Part shown: in pieces, positions 54,044 to 64,000 of the stretch
How positions within the stretch are numbered: the first letter of the stretch is position 1
Layout: the number at the start of each line of letters is the position of its first letter
Assembly: GCA_003049485.1 (NCBI GenBank)
Contig: PYST01000176.1
Location: 19,615 to 83,614 of the forward strand
Source of the DNA: Ophioceras dolichostomum
Lineage: Eukaryota; Ascomycota; Sordariomycetes; Magnaporthales; Ophioceraceae
Reading direction: 5' to 3'
Length of the DNA stretch: 64,000 bases
Made by a program: the position numbers and the translations under genes
Notes under the pieces: generated by a model
Told to the model about the DNA's origin: nothing
The model's database searches: none
The model's input: the letters and a program-made list of their open reading frames with translations, nothing else

Positions 54044-55519
54044 CTAAAATCGACTTTTGATAGATTCACGAGCCGGCGTCACGCACTTCTCCAAAAACGT
54101 AGACCACAACCAGGAAAACACAAAGGAGATCCCGGCCTGGATCCACGATAGGATTATCCAGAAAAGCCACGTGACGAACCTAAATTCTCCCGCAACGGCA
54201 AAAGTAATGCGGCTTCGAAACAGCCCCTTCCACCACGCGGGTGACGGTTGGGTATCCCCCGGCGACGACGGACGTAACGATGTTGAAGCGTGTCTCGCAT
54301 TCGTGGTCGTCGTAGTCGCCGTGGTGGGATCGGGCTTGGGAGAGAGGTCAGCGCATCCCTCCCGCTGCACCTGTGTTTGTTGGGGCGGCGGCGGGGGGCA
54401 GCCCGCGGTCGTGGTCGTCGTGGCGGGGTAGGACTTGCGATCGAGCTGGTAGGCGAGGTACAACATGAAGGACGTCACGATGTGCTTGAAGGGATCGTCC
54501 CGGGAGGTGCGTGCCGAATCAAGAAGCATCTCGACCACCAGATCGTAGGTCAGACGGGCACCAGCGCCGCGGAAGTAGACGGCGCGGGCGATGCTCCAAG
54601 CCAAATATACGATCATAGCCACCAGCGAAGCGGCGAACCATCCCATCTTGGTAGTGCAGGAGCAGATCGACGCAGCCGCCTGCTTTACAGAGCATAAAAC
54701 GGTGCTGGTGACGTTGATCATATTCCTCTTGATCGTGCCTGTCAAGTAACCGACGAAGCAGCCCATTTGAACCGTGTGGAAGAGGATCGACGGGATTCCC
54801 TGTTTTACCGCGCGAGGGAGGGTAACACAGGCGAATCTCACCGATCCGGTCTTAGCCATCGCCACAGACGAGACGACGAAGCGTCCCATGGTGACGATGT
54901 AGCCACGGCTCAAAGTGGCTGTTCGCTTGACGGCTCGGAAGACGGCACAGGCGGAGTTCGTCGCCGTCGCCGCGGCCGTGTCCGGCAACGAGGCGACGAA
55001 GCTCGCCACCGTGACGACGATGGAGCAGATTCGGCGGAAAGCGTGGTGGGCGGTGTAGGCGAGGCTCATCGCCGTCGCCCCGACCACGGCCATCAGCTTG
55101 GCGACGAAGCACAGCACCTTGGCGATGTAGCAGCCACTCGTGGCAGCTACGTACTGTACGGCGCCGGAGACCGAGCCGAAGACCGAGCCGAAGATGGCGG
55201 ATGTGGCGAATGATAGGTGGTTAAAGATGATGGCTATCAGGAACGCGGCGAAGCACGCCCTGTCGACGGCGTAGGACCACGTCGTCCTGGTGAAGACCAC
55301 CATGGTGAGCACGAGGCACTGAGACAGCGTGGGGAACGGAGGATCAGGGTCGGGGGATAGAGGGAAGTGGTTGTTGGTATCCCCCATTTTCGATCGAGTT
55401 TCGGGTAGAGTCGAGTTAGGCGAAGTTAAAATTAAAGGTGTCGGCGTTGATGGGTGCAGCATCTTCAACTCTGTAGAGATTTTGAATCGAGATGATGGCG
55501 CTCGCCGGCGAGGAACCAT
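54044..55519 (-). CDS. Membrane protein made of ~40-residue repeats, unknown function
   Basis: Single exon, up to 491 aa from ATG 55519; the better start may be ATG 55387 (MGDTNNHFPLS, 447 aa), as the first 44 residues are low-complexity. The centre (about 95-320) is hydrophobic with Cys and Thr and consists of repeats of about 40 residues. Three clear units contain RAVKRTATL..TMGRFVVSSVAM, RAVKQGIPS..QMGCFVGYLTGT and CSVKQAAAS..KMGWFAASLVAM; two more diverged units precede them. A polar Pro/Thr-rich loop at about 370-430 is followed by a last hydrophobic segment, FRFVTWLFWIILSWIQAGIS, and a basic end. No family recognised. Probably a polytopic or amphipathic membrane protein; could be lineage-specific. 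Confidence 0.65.
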   Translation of the reverse strand: MVPRRRAPSSRFKISTELKMLHPSTPTPLILTSPNSTLPETRSKMGDTNNHFPLSPDPDPPFPTLSQCLVLTMVVFTRTTWSYAVDRACFAAFLIAIIFNHLSFATSAIFGSVFGSVSGAVQYVAATSGCYIAKVLCFVAKLMAVVGATAMSLAYTAHHAFRRICSIVVTVASFVASLPDTAAATATNSACAVFRAVKRTATLSRGYIVTMGRFVVSSVAMAKTGSVRFACVTLPRAVKQGIPSILFHTVQMGCFVGYLTGTIKRNMINVTSTVLCSVKQAAASICSCTTKMGWFAASLVAMIVYLAWSIARAVYFRGAGARLTYDLVVEMLLDSARTSRDDPFKHIVTSFMLYLAYQLDRKSYPATTTTTAGCPPPPPQQTQVQREGCADLSPKPDPTTATTTTTNARHASTSLRPSSPGDTQPSPAWWKGLFRSRITFAVAGEFRFVTWLFWIILSWIQAGISFVFSWLWSTFLEKCVTPARESIKSRF

Positions 55520-56388
55520 CGTCTACAGGTTCTAGGGTTGAAGTGCTGTCTACCTAGGCAGCGAGTTGCTTGAGATTCTGATTTGAAATTATTTTTTTCG
55601 TCCGACGTAGAGGCGGACTTATATATCCAGAAGATCTGCAATGCTGGTAGGAAAGCTAACCCATTTCAACAAAGGCCCTGTAAACACGCAGTGATCCCTG
55701 GGTGCTGGTACGATACAATGCCGAATGTCTTTGTCTTTTTTTCTTTTATCGTTGTTTCCCATTCGCGTTATCTTTTCAGTAATGGTTGACTATCGGCATT
55801 GTCTACCAGCAAAGCCGTAGCGAGTGACATTGTAGACTATTTGAAGCGGTGGCTTACGACAAAGAACGCTCTTTGACGATGACTTACAACAATGAGATAC
55901 TAGATGAGTCATCAGAGAATGTAGGCGCTGGTGGCTTCGCAATGAAGGCGCCGAGATTAGCGAGAGTGCCCAGCCCGGAGGTGCGAACCAGCTAACAGGA
56001 AGTCTAGGACTAGGTAATTATTCTGTGCCGGTGCACACCTCGGATCTCTTGAGCTTACGAGATCCAATCGTCAAGCCGTTGCCTTGAGCGGTGGATCTCC
56101 ACGATCTAATTGTGTAGTACTGAAACCGCTTGGACACCGAAAGCTTCATCAGAAGCGCGTCAATTGTGAACGTACACGTAGCACAACTGAGAATTAATCA
56201 TTAACAAGAGTCCGTTACTAAAAGCGGTGCTCCAGCTGAGACACTCCCGTGGCCGATGACCGGGCTCATCAGAACGGAGGCGAGCCAAAGACACGCGAGC
56301 GCGTCGTGAGCTTTCGCGTCATTCCCTCATCAATCCCTTGTCACGAAACGCTTTTGTTCCACATTACTCGAACTTCGTATACCCAATT
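55520..56388. other. Intergenic, no gene seen
   Basis: Upstream of the repeat membrane protein and downstream of the nucleoside hydrolase. AT-richer, with many short frames and no coding character. Confidence 0.5.
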
Positions 56389-57752
56389 TTAACAAGTCCA
56401 CTTCGTCTGCATGGCCGTCTTCATCTGTGACAAGAACTCGGTCTCGTTGACCTCGTAGACGTACTTGACGTTCTGCAGCTTCTGCGCAGCGGGCAGGAAG
56501 AGGCTCTGCTTCGGGATGATGTTGCCGTAGTAAGGGCTCGACCAGGCGGTGTCGACATCGACGTAGACTGATGATCCAAGTCACGAGTGTTAGTCCCGAG
56601 CATCAGTTACCGGAGGGTATGGAACGAGGGTAAAACGATGCAAGCCAAACGTACAGAAAGTCGAGTTGGTGACATGCTCCGGGTACAGACCGGCGAACAT
56701 GGCGATCTCGTCCCAGAAGGGCAGGCCGACTTCGAGCGCGGTGTAGTTCTTGAAAAGTTCGGAGTAGGGGGCCGAGACCGAGGTTACCTCAGCCATGTAC
56801 TCCTTTGTGGGGAAGACCTGGTTGGCACCGTTTCCGATGAGAGCTATGGTAAAAAGTGTGGAAGCCAGGTCAGTAACCCCGACAAAGCCACTAGGAGCAG
56901 GGCCGTTTCGCAGTCCCTCGACTCACTGATGTTGGGGAAGTTGGCAGTCAGGGCGATCTTGGTGGCCTCGGGGTCAATCTTGAAGTTGATGTCGGAGTTG
57001 ATGTCGGCCTGCAGGAAGTCGCCGCTGGTCATGAGCAGCATGACGTCGACGTAGCCGCCCATGACGACGAGCCCCTTGGTCAAGGAGGCGAACTCCGGGT
57101 CCATGCGGATGGCGAGCGCGATGTTGGTCAGGGCGCCGCCGCTGTAGATCAGGATCTCGCCCGGGTACTTGCGGACCTGCTCGACCAGCCAGATGGCCGA
57201 CTGGTTGCCCGCCAGCTGGCCGGTCGGGTAGCCCTCGGCAAAGGCCGATACGGAGATGCGATTAGGGTCGCCCGAGGTGGGGTCCCAGCCGTTGGCCTCG
57301 GCCGTGTCGTTCTGCAGCTTGAACACGCCCTCCTGCGAACAGACAAAAACACAAATAATCATCAGTCGATAGCTTAGGTATAGCTCAGCTACAAGCATCT
57401 TCTAGGCAGGAAGACCTACCCATGGCAACTTGCCGTGGAACGCCGACCACAGCTGGAACAGCTCTGGGGTGTTGATCAAGGGGTAGTCGGCACCCTTGTA
57501 CACAGGGATGCAGGCATCGAGGCCGCCGACCTCGAGCAGGGCCAGGGCGTGCAGGCTAGCCTGGAGCGCCCACGTATTGGCCGTGTCGCCGATCAGCCCG
57601 AGCACTTCGTAGCCGGCCCCGAGCGCTTGCACGAACGTGATGAACGCCGTCGAGCCCCAGTCGTTGTCGATGATGATCTTGGGCTTCTTGGTCGAGCCGC
57701 TGGCGAGAGCGCCGATGCCGAGCAGCGAGGACAGGAAGAGTGATGCCTTCAT
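56389..57752 (-). CDS. Secreted nucleoside hydrolase-like protein with altered metal motif
   Basis: Four exons, complement(57752..57420), (57332..56927), (56843..56655), (56567..56389); 368 aa, donors GTAGGT, GTGAGT, GTACGT. Signal peptide about 1-19 (MKASLFLSSLLGIGALASG). The N-terminus of the mature part reads KIIIDNDWGSTAFITFVQAL, where classical inosine-uridine nucleoside hydrolases have DxDxxxDD. Further family features: LGLIGDTANTWALQ, PLINTPELFQLWSAFHGKLP, EILIYSGGALTNIALAIRMD, VVMGGYVDV, DINFKIDPEATKIAL and GLPFWDEIAMFAGL. Fungal members of this branch share the DNDW form from memory. Ribosyl hydrolysis outside the cell is a guess; loss of the second Asp pair could mean changed chemistry. 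Confidence 0.88.
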
Positions 57753-60700
57753 CTTGTCTTCTCCTGTCTCTCCGTTGTTGACGCACTGAGGATCGGACGA
57801 AGATGCGAGCCAAGATCGGACGGCGACGGCTTGACCTGCGGGCGGATGCGAAGCTTCCAAGGAGCTCCGAGCAGCTGCAGGAAGGAGAGCTGCCAGCCTT
57901 TTTCTCTTTTTTTTCTACCGCCTTCGCTCCCCCGAGCTCGCTCTGTTCACTTCTTCTTCCCCCGCTCCTACGTCACTCCCCTGTTCCTGGCCTGAATATT
58001 TGTTGGATTCGGACCGCATGCTGCAGGTCGCATTGCACAGCGTCGGGTCGGGGTGGGCGGTGGCTGGCTGGCTAAGGGAGATGTGGTGGGTGCGGGAGCA
58101 GGAGTGGGTGTGGGACGTTGAGACATCATCACTCTCTGTAAGTTGGAGGTCTCAGCTTGCTGTGAGCATCAATGTCCTTATCGTGCCGCAACCTAGATTC
58201 GGTTGGCTCACCCAGGTTGCCTGATGTACCTGCCTTACGTAGTCCGTATGACATGATTCTAGATAGCGGGGTGAAGGATGACCAGGGAAGAAAGGAACAG
58301 AAAGAAGGCTAAGAACGGACAAAATCCGTCCCGTCTGTCGGGCATGTCCGGTCGGTGTGCCCCAAAGAGAGCGGTATCTTTTCGGTCGATAGTTGTATTC
58401 TGGAGAGCTTCGGGAGTTTGGGACTTTTCAATGGGGGCCACGGCGACCGAAAAGGCAAGTCGCGATAGCGGTCATGGCCAAACGAGGGGCCGCCGTGGGG
58501 CCCCGAAGATAAACGGCCGCTCCGGCATTGGTCAATCGTGTGCTCGTCATCCTGGTGATACTACCGATATCAATTATCCTCGCAGAGCTTCGGTCGGGAA
58601 CATTGGCATGCGGGGCAGCAGATATGACCGTACATAGAAGGACTGCACAAGCTTCTCATTATGGGAACCTCGCTGCTATAGCCTATCCTACCTAATTGAT
58701 TTGATGATTGATGGTACACTTTCGGCAGCTGTCGGCGGCCTACCCCAGCCTCAGCGCTCCAGCCAACTCTCCAGCCACCTCCCGCCTAACGAGCACCTCT
58801 TCCGTATCTGTATTTTATCTTATCCTTATCCGTCTCCATTCACAGATCGGTTTCTGCCTCATTCCATCTGGACCTACCCAATTTGGACTGCTCGCCCACA
58901 CACCATCATCCTCGCCAGCGCCGCACCGAGGCAATCCTAGCTTGGCAGATCCACGCCGGATGGGGAAGATGCAAAGCAATCCTTTCGACTCACGTCCGGG
59001 CGCCGACACACGACCAAAAAAGAGATATGATAAGAAATCGGCAGCGACGGTGAGATGGGATGACAGCGGCGGCCGCCGCATGTCGAAAACTGCCACAATC
59101 CTACACCAATGCACGCATTCAATATCCTTCCTGGAAGCCGAATGGAATTGGTTTTGATGAGGTTTGTTTTAGCCCATTTCTCGATGGCGCAGCAATGGAA
59201 AAATGGAGCTGGTCGGAGCAGAGCAGTTGTCATCAAAAGCCAAAATCCTACAACTTGACAAACACAGGGATTTTCTTCTGATATAGATAATTAGTGTTGA
59301 CTATCTTGGAGTTGGTAGAGATGGCTTGCAAGATGGCAGCTCGGTCACGTACATATACTTTTGGGTCCGGTCCCATCTTGCCTTGACATCCTCAGGCGCA
59401 TCCGAGAGGGTTGATGATCTGCGTCGTACCGCGCCTCCCGACCACGCTGCGATACCACTACAGAACATATGTCTTCATGCTGCTGCACCCTTCCTAGATA
59501 GTTCTAGCTACCGAGGAAATCCGTGCAAGAACATGCCACGATCCCAGTTGGGACGGCTCTTTATTCCGTCTATCCGTCTGTGCTGCGTGAGGTTATCCAT
59601 AGCTATAGGTTGCCCAATTCTTGGCGAGCGCAAAGTGATGCGACACCTGACTAGGTATATGAGGGATCCGGACGTGGGCGTAATGGCACAATGAGATGGT
59701 CCTGTCGCATTTTGCTTCGAATGCCGCAATGTTTACTCGTGTACGCTGCGACTGATCTGAGTGGCTACATACCCTGGCTTACACCATGTTTCACCTCTCG
59801 GGTGATACCCGGACGTAGCCCTCTCGTATAAGTCGCCCTCTTCCAGAACACAGAGGCTTAGGCAGCGAAATTACAACCTCCTCTCCCCTCTCCCCTATGC
59901 AACCTCAACACGTTCCTGCATATGCGGCATCTTCCAGAAGGTCGCATTAGCAACACTCCATACCAATTTTACTATCGCCGGTCCCCGTCTCCCTGGACTC
60001 TTATTTCGCGGCTCGACCGGTGACTGGTCGACGGGTGATGGATCGATCCGCATTCCCCAGTGCATCGGGCCGCACTATATTGCGCGCATAGTAGGAGAAC
60101 CATGAACAAGCCTCGGCTTCCTTGCCTTCCCCGCAAAACCCTGAAATACCATACCGTGTGATCGTGTTAGACCGATCCGCGAGACATGTGGAGAGTGGAG
60201 AACTCCCTTCTCGTCTCCCGACTTGCTAGGATGGTGATCTTCTCTCAGGAGATACCCGCTGAGGCGACTCTGTACACTGTAGAGTGCAGCTGGAACCCCC
60301 GGTCCACGGGCCGCGGCTGGCTGCGCCGGGCGATACTCCGATAGCAACACAAAGCAACACAAACTGTCCACTAATGACAACTGATGACACGAGAAAATCT
60401 CAAAGCAACGGCCCGATGGTAAGGCGTTGTGGGCTCTGGAAAGGGGGGAAGACGGTCGGCTTTCTCGGCCAAGACGGAGACTAGTGGCGAGAACCGGGAG
60501 ACACTACCGGCCTGCTGTCGGTCTATATAAACTTTGGCACCCTGACTCCCGTTGTAGGCCAACATGGAAGGAGAGGACTACCACGATCAGCTTACTGCTC
60601 TGCCAGTTGAGTCCGTGCCCTGCTCGCTCGCTTTCCCGTCTTGTCTTGTCCTGTCGTCGAAGCAAGGACCTATTTCCGGCCTCCAGCTACCTCCTTCAAA
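57753..60700. other. Divergent intergenic 2.9 kb
   Basis: Between the nucleoside hydrolase (-) and GH45 (+). C/T-rich stretch at 57880-57980 next to the nucleoside hydrolase start. Frames at 58701-59160 and 60427-61038 lack domains. TATA-like box of GH45 at 60524-60530. No gene seen. Confidence 0.5.
60524..60530 (+). promoter_or_regulatory. TATA box of GH45 gene
   Basis: TATATAA about 175 bp before the ATG at 60701. Confidence 0.5.
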
Positions 60701-61530
60701 ATGGTCCACCTCACGTCACCGCTCCTGGTCACCCTAACCACCCTCGTCCTCGCCCCCCTGGCCAGCGCGGCCCACGCGAAGACGACGCGCTACTGGGACT
60801 GCTGCAAGCCGTCGTGCGCGTGGCCCGGCAAGGCGCAGGTGTCAGAGCCGGTGCGCACGTGCGGCCAGAACGACCTGTGGGACTGGAACCCGAACGCCGC
60901 GTCGGCCTGCGGCGGCGGGTCGGCGTACACCTGCAGCAACAACAGCCCCTGGGCCGTCAACGACAACCTGGCGTATGGCTTTGCTGCGGCCAAGATTGCT
61001 GGGAAGGGGGAGCGAGATTGGTGCTGTGCTTGCTATAAGTGAGTGTTCATTCATTCCAGATATCCTTACTTCCCTCCCTCTCTTGATGAACTTTGTGGCT
61101 TGGTGGCTACCAGGTACCTAAGTATCTAGGTAGGTAAGTAAATAGGGGCTGGCTGACACTGAACAACCTGTGTAATAAAAACAGACTCCGCTTCACCTCC
61201 GGCTCCGTCGCCGGCAAGGAGATGATCGTCCAGGTGACCAACACGGGCGGCGACCTGGACCAGAACCACTTCGACCTCAACATCCCCGGGGGCGGCATGG
61301 GCTGGTTCACCGACGGCTGCCCGAAGCAGTGGGGCGGCATCAACTACGGCAACCAGTACGGCGGGTTCTGGGACCGGTCCATGTGCGCCCAGCTGCCGGC
61401 AGCGTGGCAGGGCGCCTGCTACTGGCGCTTCGACTGGTTTAAGAACGCGGACAACCCGGAGGTGGACTTCGAGGAGGTCAGCTGCCCGCAGGCCATGATC
61501 GATCGGACTGGGTGTGGGAGGTGGAGCTGA
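60701..61530 (+). CDS. GH45 endo-beta-1,4-glucanase (secreted)
   Basis: Two exons, 60701-61038 and 61185-61530 (GTGAGT donor, ACAG acceptor, phase 2); 227 aa. Signal peptide about 1-23. Mature enzyme begins AHAKTTRYWDCCKPSCAW, the GH45 signature with catalytic Asp33. The second catalytic Asp143 is in NHFDLNIPGGG. Many Cys (CACYK, TDGCPKQWGG, MCAQLP, GACYWRFDWF) suit the disulfide-rich double-psi barrel. It cleaves cellulose internally. The protein ends CGRWS with no linker or CBM1. The 146-bp intron contains a TACCTAAGTATCTAGGTAGG motif cluster. Active site complete. Confidence 0.95.
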
Positions 61531-63503
61531 AAGGGGTCAAACTGCTAGTATGGAATCCGCCTAAGGTTACTAGGTAGTAGATACCTACCTAGGTGTACCC
61601 AGCCCTGGCGTACCTAGGTACCTACCTGCAGGTATGGTGGGCATGTTTATACCCGCCTGGTTGTTTGGTTGACGTTCTGGAGTCGGCTTTGGGTAGCCGT
61701 CCTTATCGACGTTCCCTTGCTGGCTTGCTTCTGCGTGGAACACCACGTTTCCGGACACTTCCTACTCCGGTAACATTCTTCTTTCTACGCCGTTCGTTTA
61801 ATCCCATTTACCAATGAATAATATGAATATTTGCCCTCTCTAATGGCACCTTGTCTCTCAAGTCCCGTCGGTGGACCATCCCTGTGGCCGAGGCAGCACA
61901 ACCTTTGAAAGAGTGATCTCCCTGTCCCGTTCTGAGGAGTTATCGTCCTAGGGATCTCCTCCCATTTGATTCCATGTCCCAAGAAAGGTTACTCGACTCA
62001 GCCGAGTCTCGTATGGGCACAGCGCATGAGATTACGGGATGCTTTGATAGATTATTGCAGGTACCTAGGTATCTAACGCGAATAGTGCTTGCCTCCAAGG
62101 GGCATATAGCGTGTTTTATTTCAACCCAACGTTCTGCTACGTCTTCAACCCTTTCCAGCAGCACGCGTCACATCTCCGATCGATCTAGTCATTCAAGTAT
62201 CATCTACTTGCTTCCGATCTCCTCTATCATGCTCTTCGTGTACCTCCAACGGCATCTCCATCCCCACTCGCTTCGGTTTTCAGAGACCCTGGGTCGATGA
62301 TAAGTCAGTCAGTCGCTCCGAAGTTACCAGCCAAGAAGAGGAGAAAAAGACGGGGGCATTGTACTTTGGATTTTCTGCTCATGTTGGCATGTCGCGGAGC
62401 ACGGGACGACCCTTCCTCGCTCCAGGTCTTCTCGGGGTGTTCCCCTGAGACCGCCGGCTTGGCGCGGCAGTCGGGCGGCAGAGCGAAGCCCAGCATCAAG
62501 CTGCTCATCGGCCCAGGCACCGATACCGAGAAGCAGAGTCTCGTCGACTTTAGCTTTGGTCAGGTCGAGAATGAAAGGCATTGTGGAAGTTTTGATGCCG
62601 GAGGCGACAACGGGTTGGTTGGCTTTCCCCACAAAAAAATGTCTCGGTGACCGCGATGACGCTGACTGCTCGCGATCCCTAGACCGGTCGTCTGGTGGAT
62701 AGCACGTTGAAATGGATTTGAAGATGAGCGCCAGAGCCAGTGGTATTGTGGATGACTCGCAAGGACAAAATAAGTAGGAAACTTTCGAATTTATCGATGA
62801 TAGGCAGGCAGAGAGCCGCAACTAGGGTGTGGTGGACTCCTGATGAGAGATACGCAGGAGTTGAAAAAAGTATTCGTCCAAGCTTAGAGAGAAGTTCGCG
62901 ACCGAAAAGGGACAGAGAAGCAAGAATCAAACAACGGCGAAAAGATGTTTCCGCTGAAAGAGAAGTCCGTTCCCGTTGCAGTCTTTGACAGCCCTGGATG
63001 GGTGCGGCAACAAACGCTCGTCCACGTTGCCAAGCTGACTCTCGTGCTCCGGGAGTGTCATGCCCCAACTTCCTAATTGGGACTCCCAACACGCGCTCTA
63101 CCATCAGATTGAGGCTGGCGGTTTGATGCTTCCAGGGTTAACGAATCCAAGCAAAGGCCAGAGAACGCAAGCTTTCCGAGTCTTAACAAGGCTGTTGGTA
63201 CAATGGTATGCATTGTAGGGAGATGTAGGGGGTTCAAGAAGGTGCTGCACCATGAAAAGAGAAAGTACCATCTCCGAGTCCACCGACAACGGCACTGTGC
63301 GGGTGCGAGACAACGTCACCCAGTGCACCGACCGCGACGAGTTCTCGTTCTAGGAGATGATTGTCCACCTTGGCCCGCTCGAAAGTTCGACAATCGACAC
63401 TCCTCTCGGTCCTTCCAGGGATGCGCGCTCTACGGACTTGACTTCCTTCTGGTAAACTTAGATCGCCACTTAAGATATCCACCTCCCACGCCCGACGTGT
63501 TGT
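61531..63503. other. Intergenic 2 kb, no gene seen
   Basis: TACCTAGG clusters at 61569-61634 and about 62064. Remaining frames (62297-62650, 62324-62821, 63203-63604) overlap on both strands without domains. Confidence 0.5.
61569..61634. repeat. TACCTAGG palindrome cluster
   Basis: Several copies of TACCTAGG and its relatives within 66 bp, 40 bp after the GH45 stop codon, including the palindromes TACCTAGGTA and GTACCTAC. Confidence 0.8.
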
Positions 63504-64000
63504 CTACTCCGATAGTGTCGTTGGAGTCGGGATTCCTGCCGTGTCCCAGATCAAGGCCGAGGTTACGACAAGGTCCTCAGGCCCCCTCCCGACTCGTATG
63601 GTAGCCGAGCCGGCAGACAAGAAGGCCAAACTTCGGCACAGGTCGTAGCCCATGCGGCCAACCAGAACCGTGCAAGGGACGCCCCTCAGCCGGGACACTT
63701 TCATGCCCCAGGCGCAGAGCAGCGTGGCCGCACCACAACGCCGGAACGCACGCCGCGTGCAGACCGTACGGAGGTACACCTGGTCATCGCTCAGATCGCC
63801 GAAGAAGTGTTCGAAGATGTTTTTCATGGAATCGCGGATGAAGCGGAATTTGGCAGGGTTGGCGTCGCGTCGTTGGGGAGGCTGCTTCCGGTCGTGGGGG
63901 ACGCCGAGATCTTGTTGTTGTTGTTGTTGTTGAATTTTTAACGTCTGTTGAAAGCGCCGCCAAGCGCTTTCCACCTCCCTAGGGGTATAAGACGTGCTAG
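63504..64000 (-). CDS. GNAT-family acetyltransferase, 3' part, cut by window edge
   Basis: The open frame runs from the window edge to the stop at 63504, so the start and any earlier exons are outside. Residues from about VYLRTVCTRRAFRRCGAATL onward follow the GNAT pattern: beta strand plus R-R-x-G-A acetyl-CoA loop, then LLCAWGMKVSRLRGVPCTVL, GRMGYDLCRSLAFLSAG and a final strand ending SALIWD. Upstream is a short poly-Gln run coded by a CAA repeat (63912-63931) and KFRFIRDSMKNIFEHFFGDL, common before this domain in fungal members. The usual LxASxxG region reads VGRMG, slightly divergent. Substrate unknown. Confidence 0.7.
   Translation of the reverse strand, partial: STSYTPREVESAWRRFQQTLKIQQQQQQQDLGVPHDRKQPPQRRDANPAKFRFIRDSMKNIFEHFFGDLSDDQVYLRTVCTRRAFRRCGAATLLCAWGMKVSRLRGVPCTVLVGRMGYDLCRSLAFLSAGSATIRVGRGPEDLVVTSALIWDTAGIPTPTTLSE

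Noticed and set aside
60641..60700. Upstream TTG extension of GH45
   Set aside because: It would put 20 polar residues before a clear signal peptide; ATG at 60701 is better.
1..64000. CRISPR arrays, rRNA genes, full-length transposase or reverse transcriptase genes
   Set aside because: None seen on either strand; regular spaced repeats, rRNA motifs and DDE/RT motifs are absent.

Overview
This window is nuclear DNA of a filamentous ascomycete (Pezizomycotina, probably Sordariomycetes). The reasons are: short spliceosomal introns (about 50-250 bp) with fungal GTRAGT donors and CTAAC/CTGAC branch sites; secreted plant-cell-wall enzymes (AA9 LPMO, GH45, GH53); a conidiation-specific CON-13 homologue; an ATG26-type sterol glucosyltransferase with GRAM-PH-GRAM architecture; and fungal STAND/NLR receptors. 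Intergenic DNA is long and carries many TACCTAGGTA-like palindromes. There is no sign of operons, CRISPR or prokaryotic genes.

Layout. 0.4-10 kb: a large glycosylated multi-pass membrane protein (-), a two-domain fasciclin protein (-), tRNA-Gly(GCC) (-) and a small single-pass membrane protein (-). 11.4-18.1 kb: a 1951-residue patatin-NACHT-ankyrin receptor (+), six exons; three of its five introns carry remains of one palindromic repeat family. 19.0-20.2 kb: a seven-exon AA9 lytic polysaccharide monooxygenase (+). 20.2-26 kb: a decayed stretch with tRNA-Ser(AGA), a well-preserved MITE flanked by an 8-bp direct repeat, a broken helo-like/NACHT STAND gene and a broken LysM gene. 28.2-33.0 kb: CON-13-like secreted protein (+), a DUF8021-type secreted protein (+) and a mitochondrial Mtf2-like protein (-). 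35.8-41.2 kb: sterol 3-beta-glucosyltransferase ATG26 (+) with a GC-AG intron. 42.7-51 kb: a Cys-rich surface protein (+), an eleven-exon amidase (+), GH53 endo-galactanase (+) and a D-2-hydroxyacid dehydrogenase (-). 54-57.8 kb: an unrecognised membrane protein built of roughly 40-residue repeats (-) and a variant nucleoside hydrolase (-). 60.7-61.5 kb: GH45 endoglucanase (+). 63.5 kb to the edge: the 3' part of a GNAT acetyltransferase gene (-).

How the genes fit together. This is an ordinary mixed fungal gene neighbourhood, not one pathway. The secreted AA9, GH45 and GH53 enzymes act on cellulose and pectic galactan and fit a plant-biomass lifestyle, but they lie far apart. The most notable part is 11-26 kb: one apparently intact NLR-like receptor, one dead NLR-like receptor, one dead LysM protein and a small MITE family, which looks like a birth-and-death accessory region. 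All exon boundaries were inferred by eye from reading frame, splice consensus and family knowledge; no alignment, expression data or database search was available.
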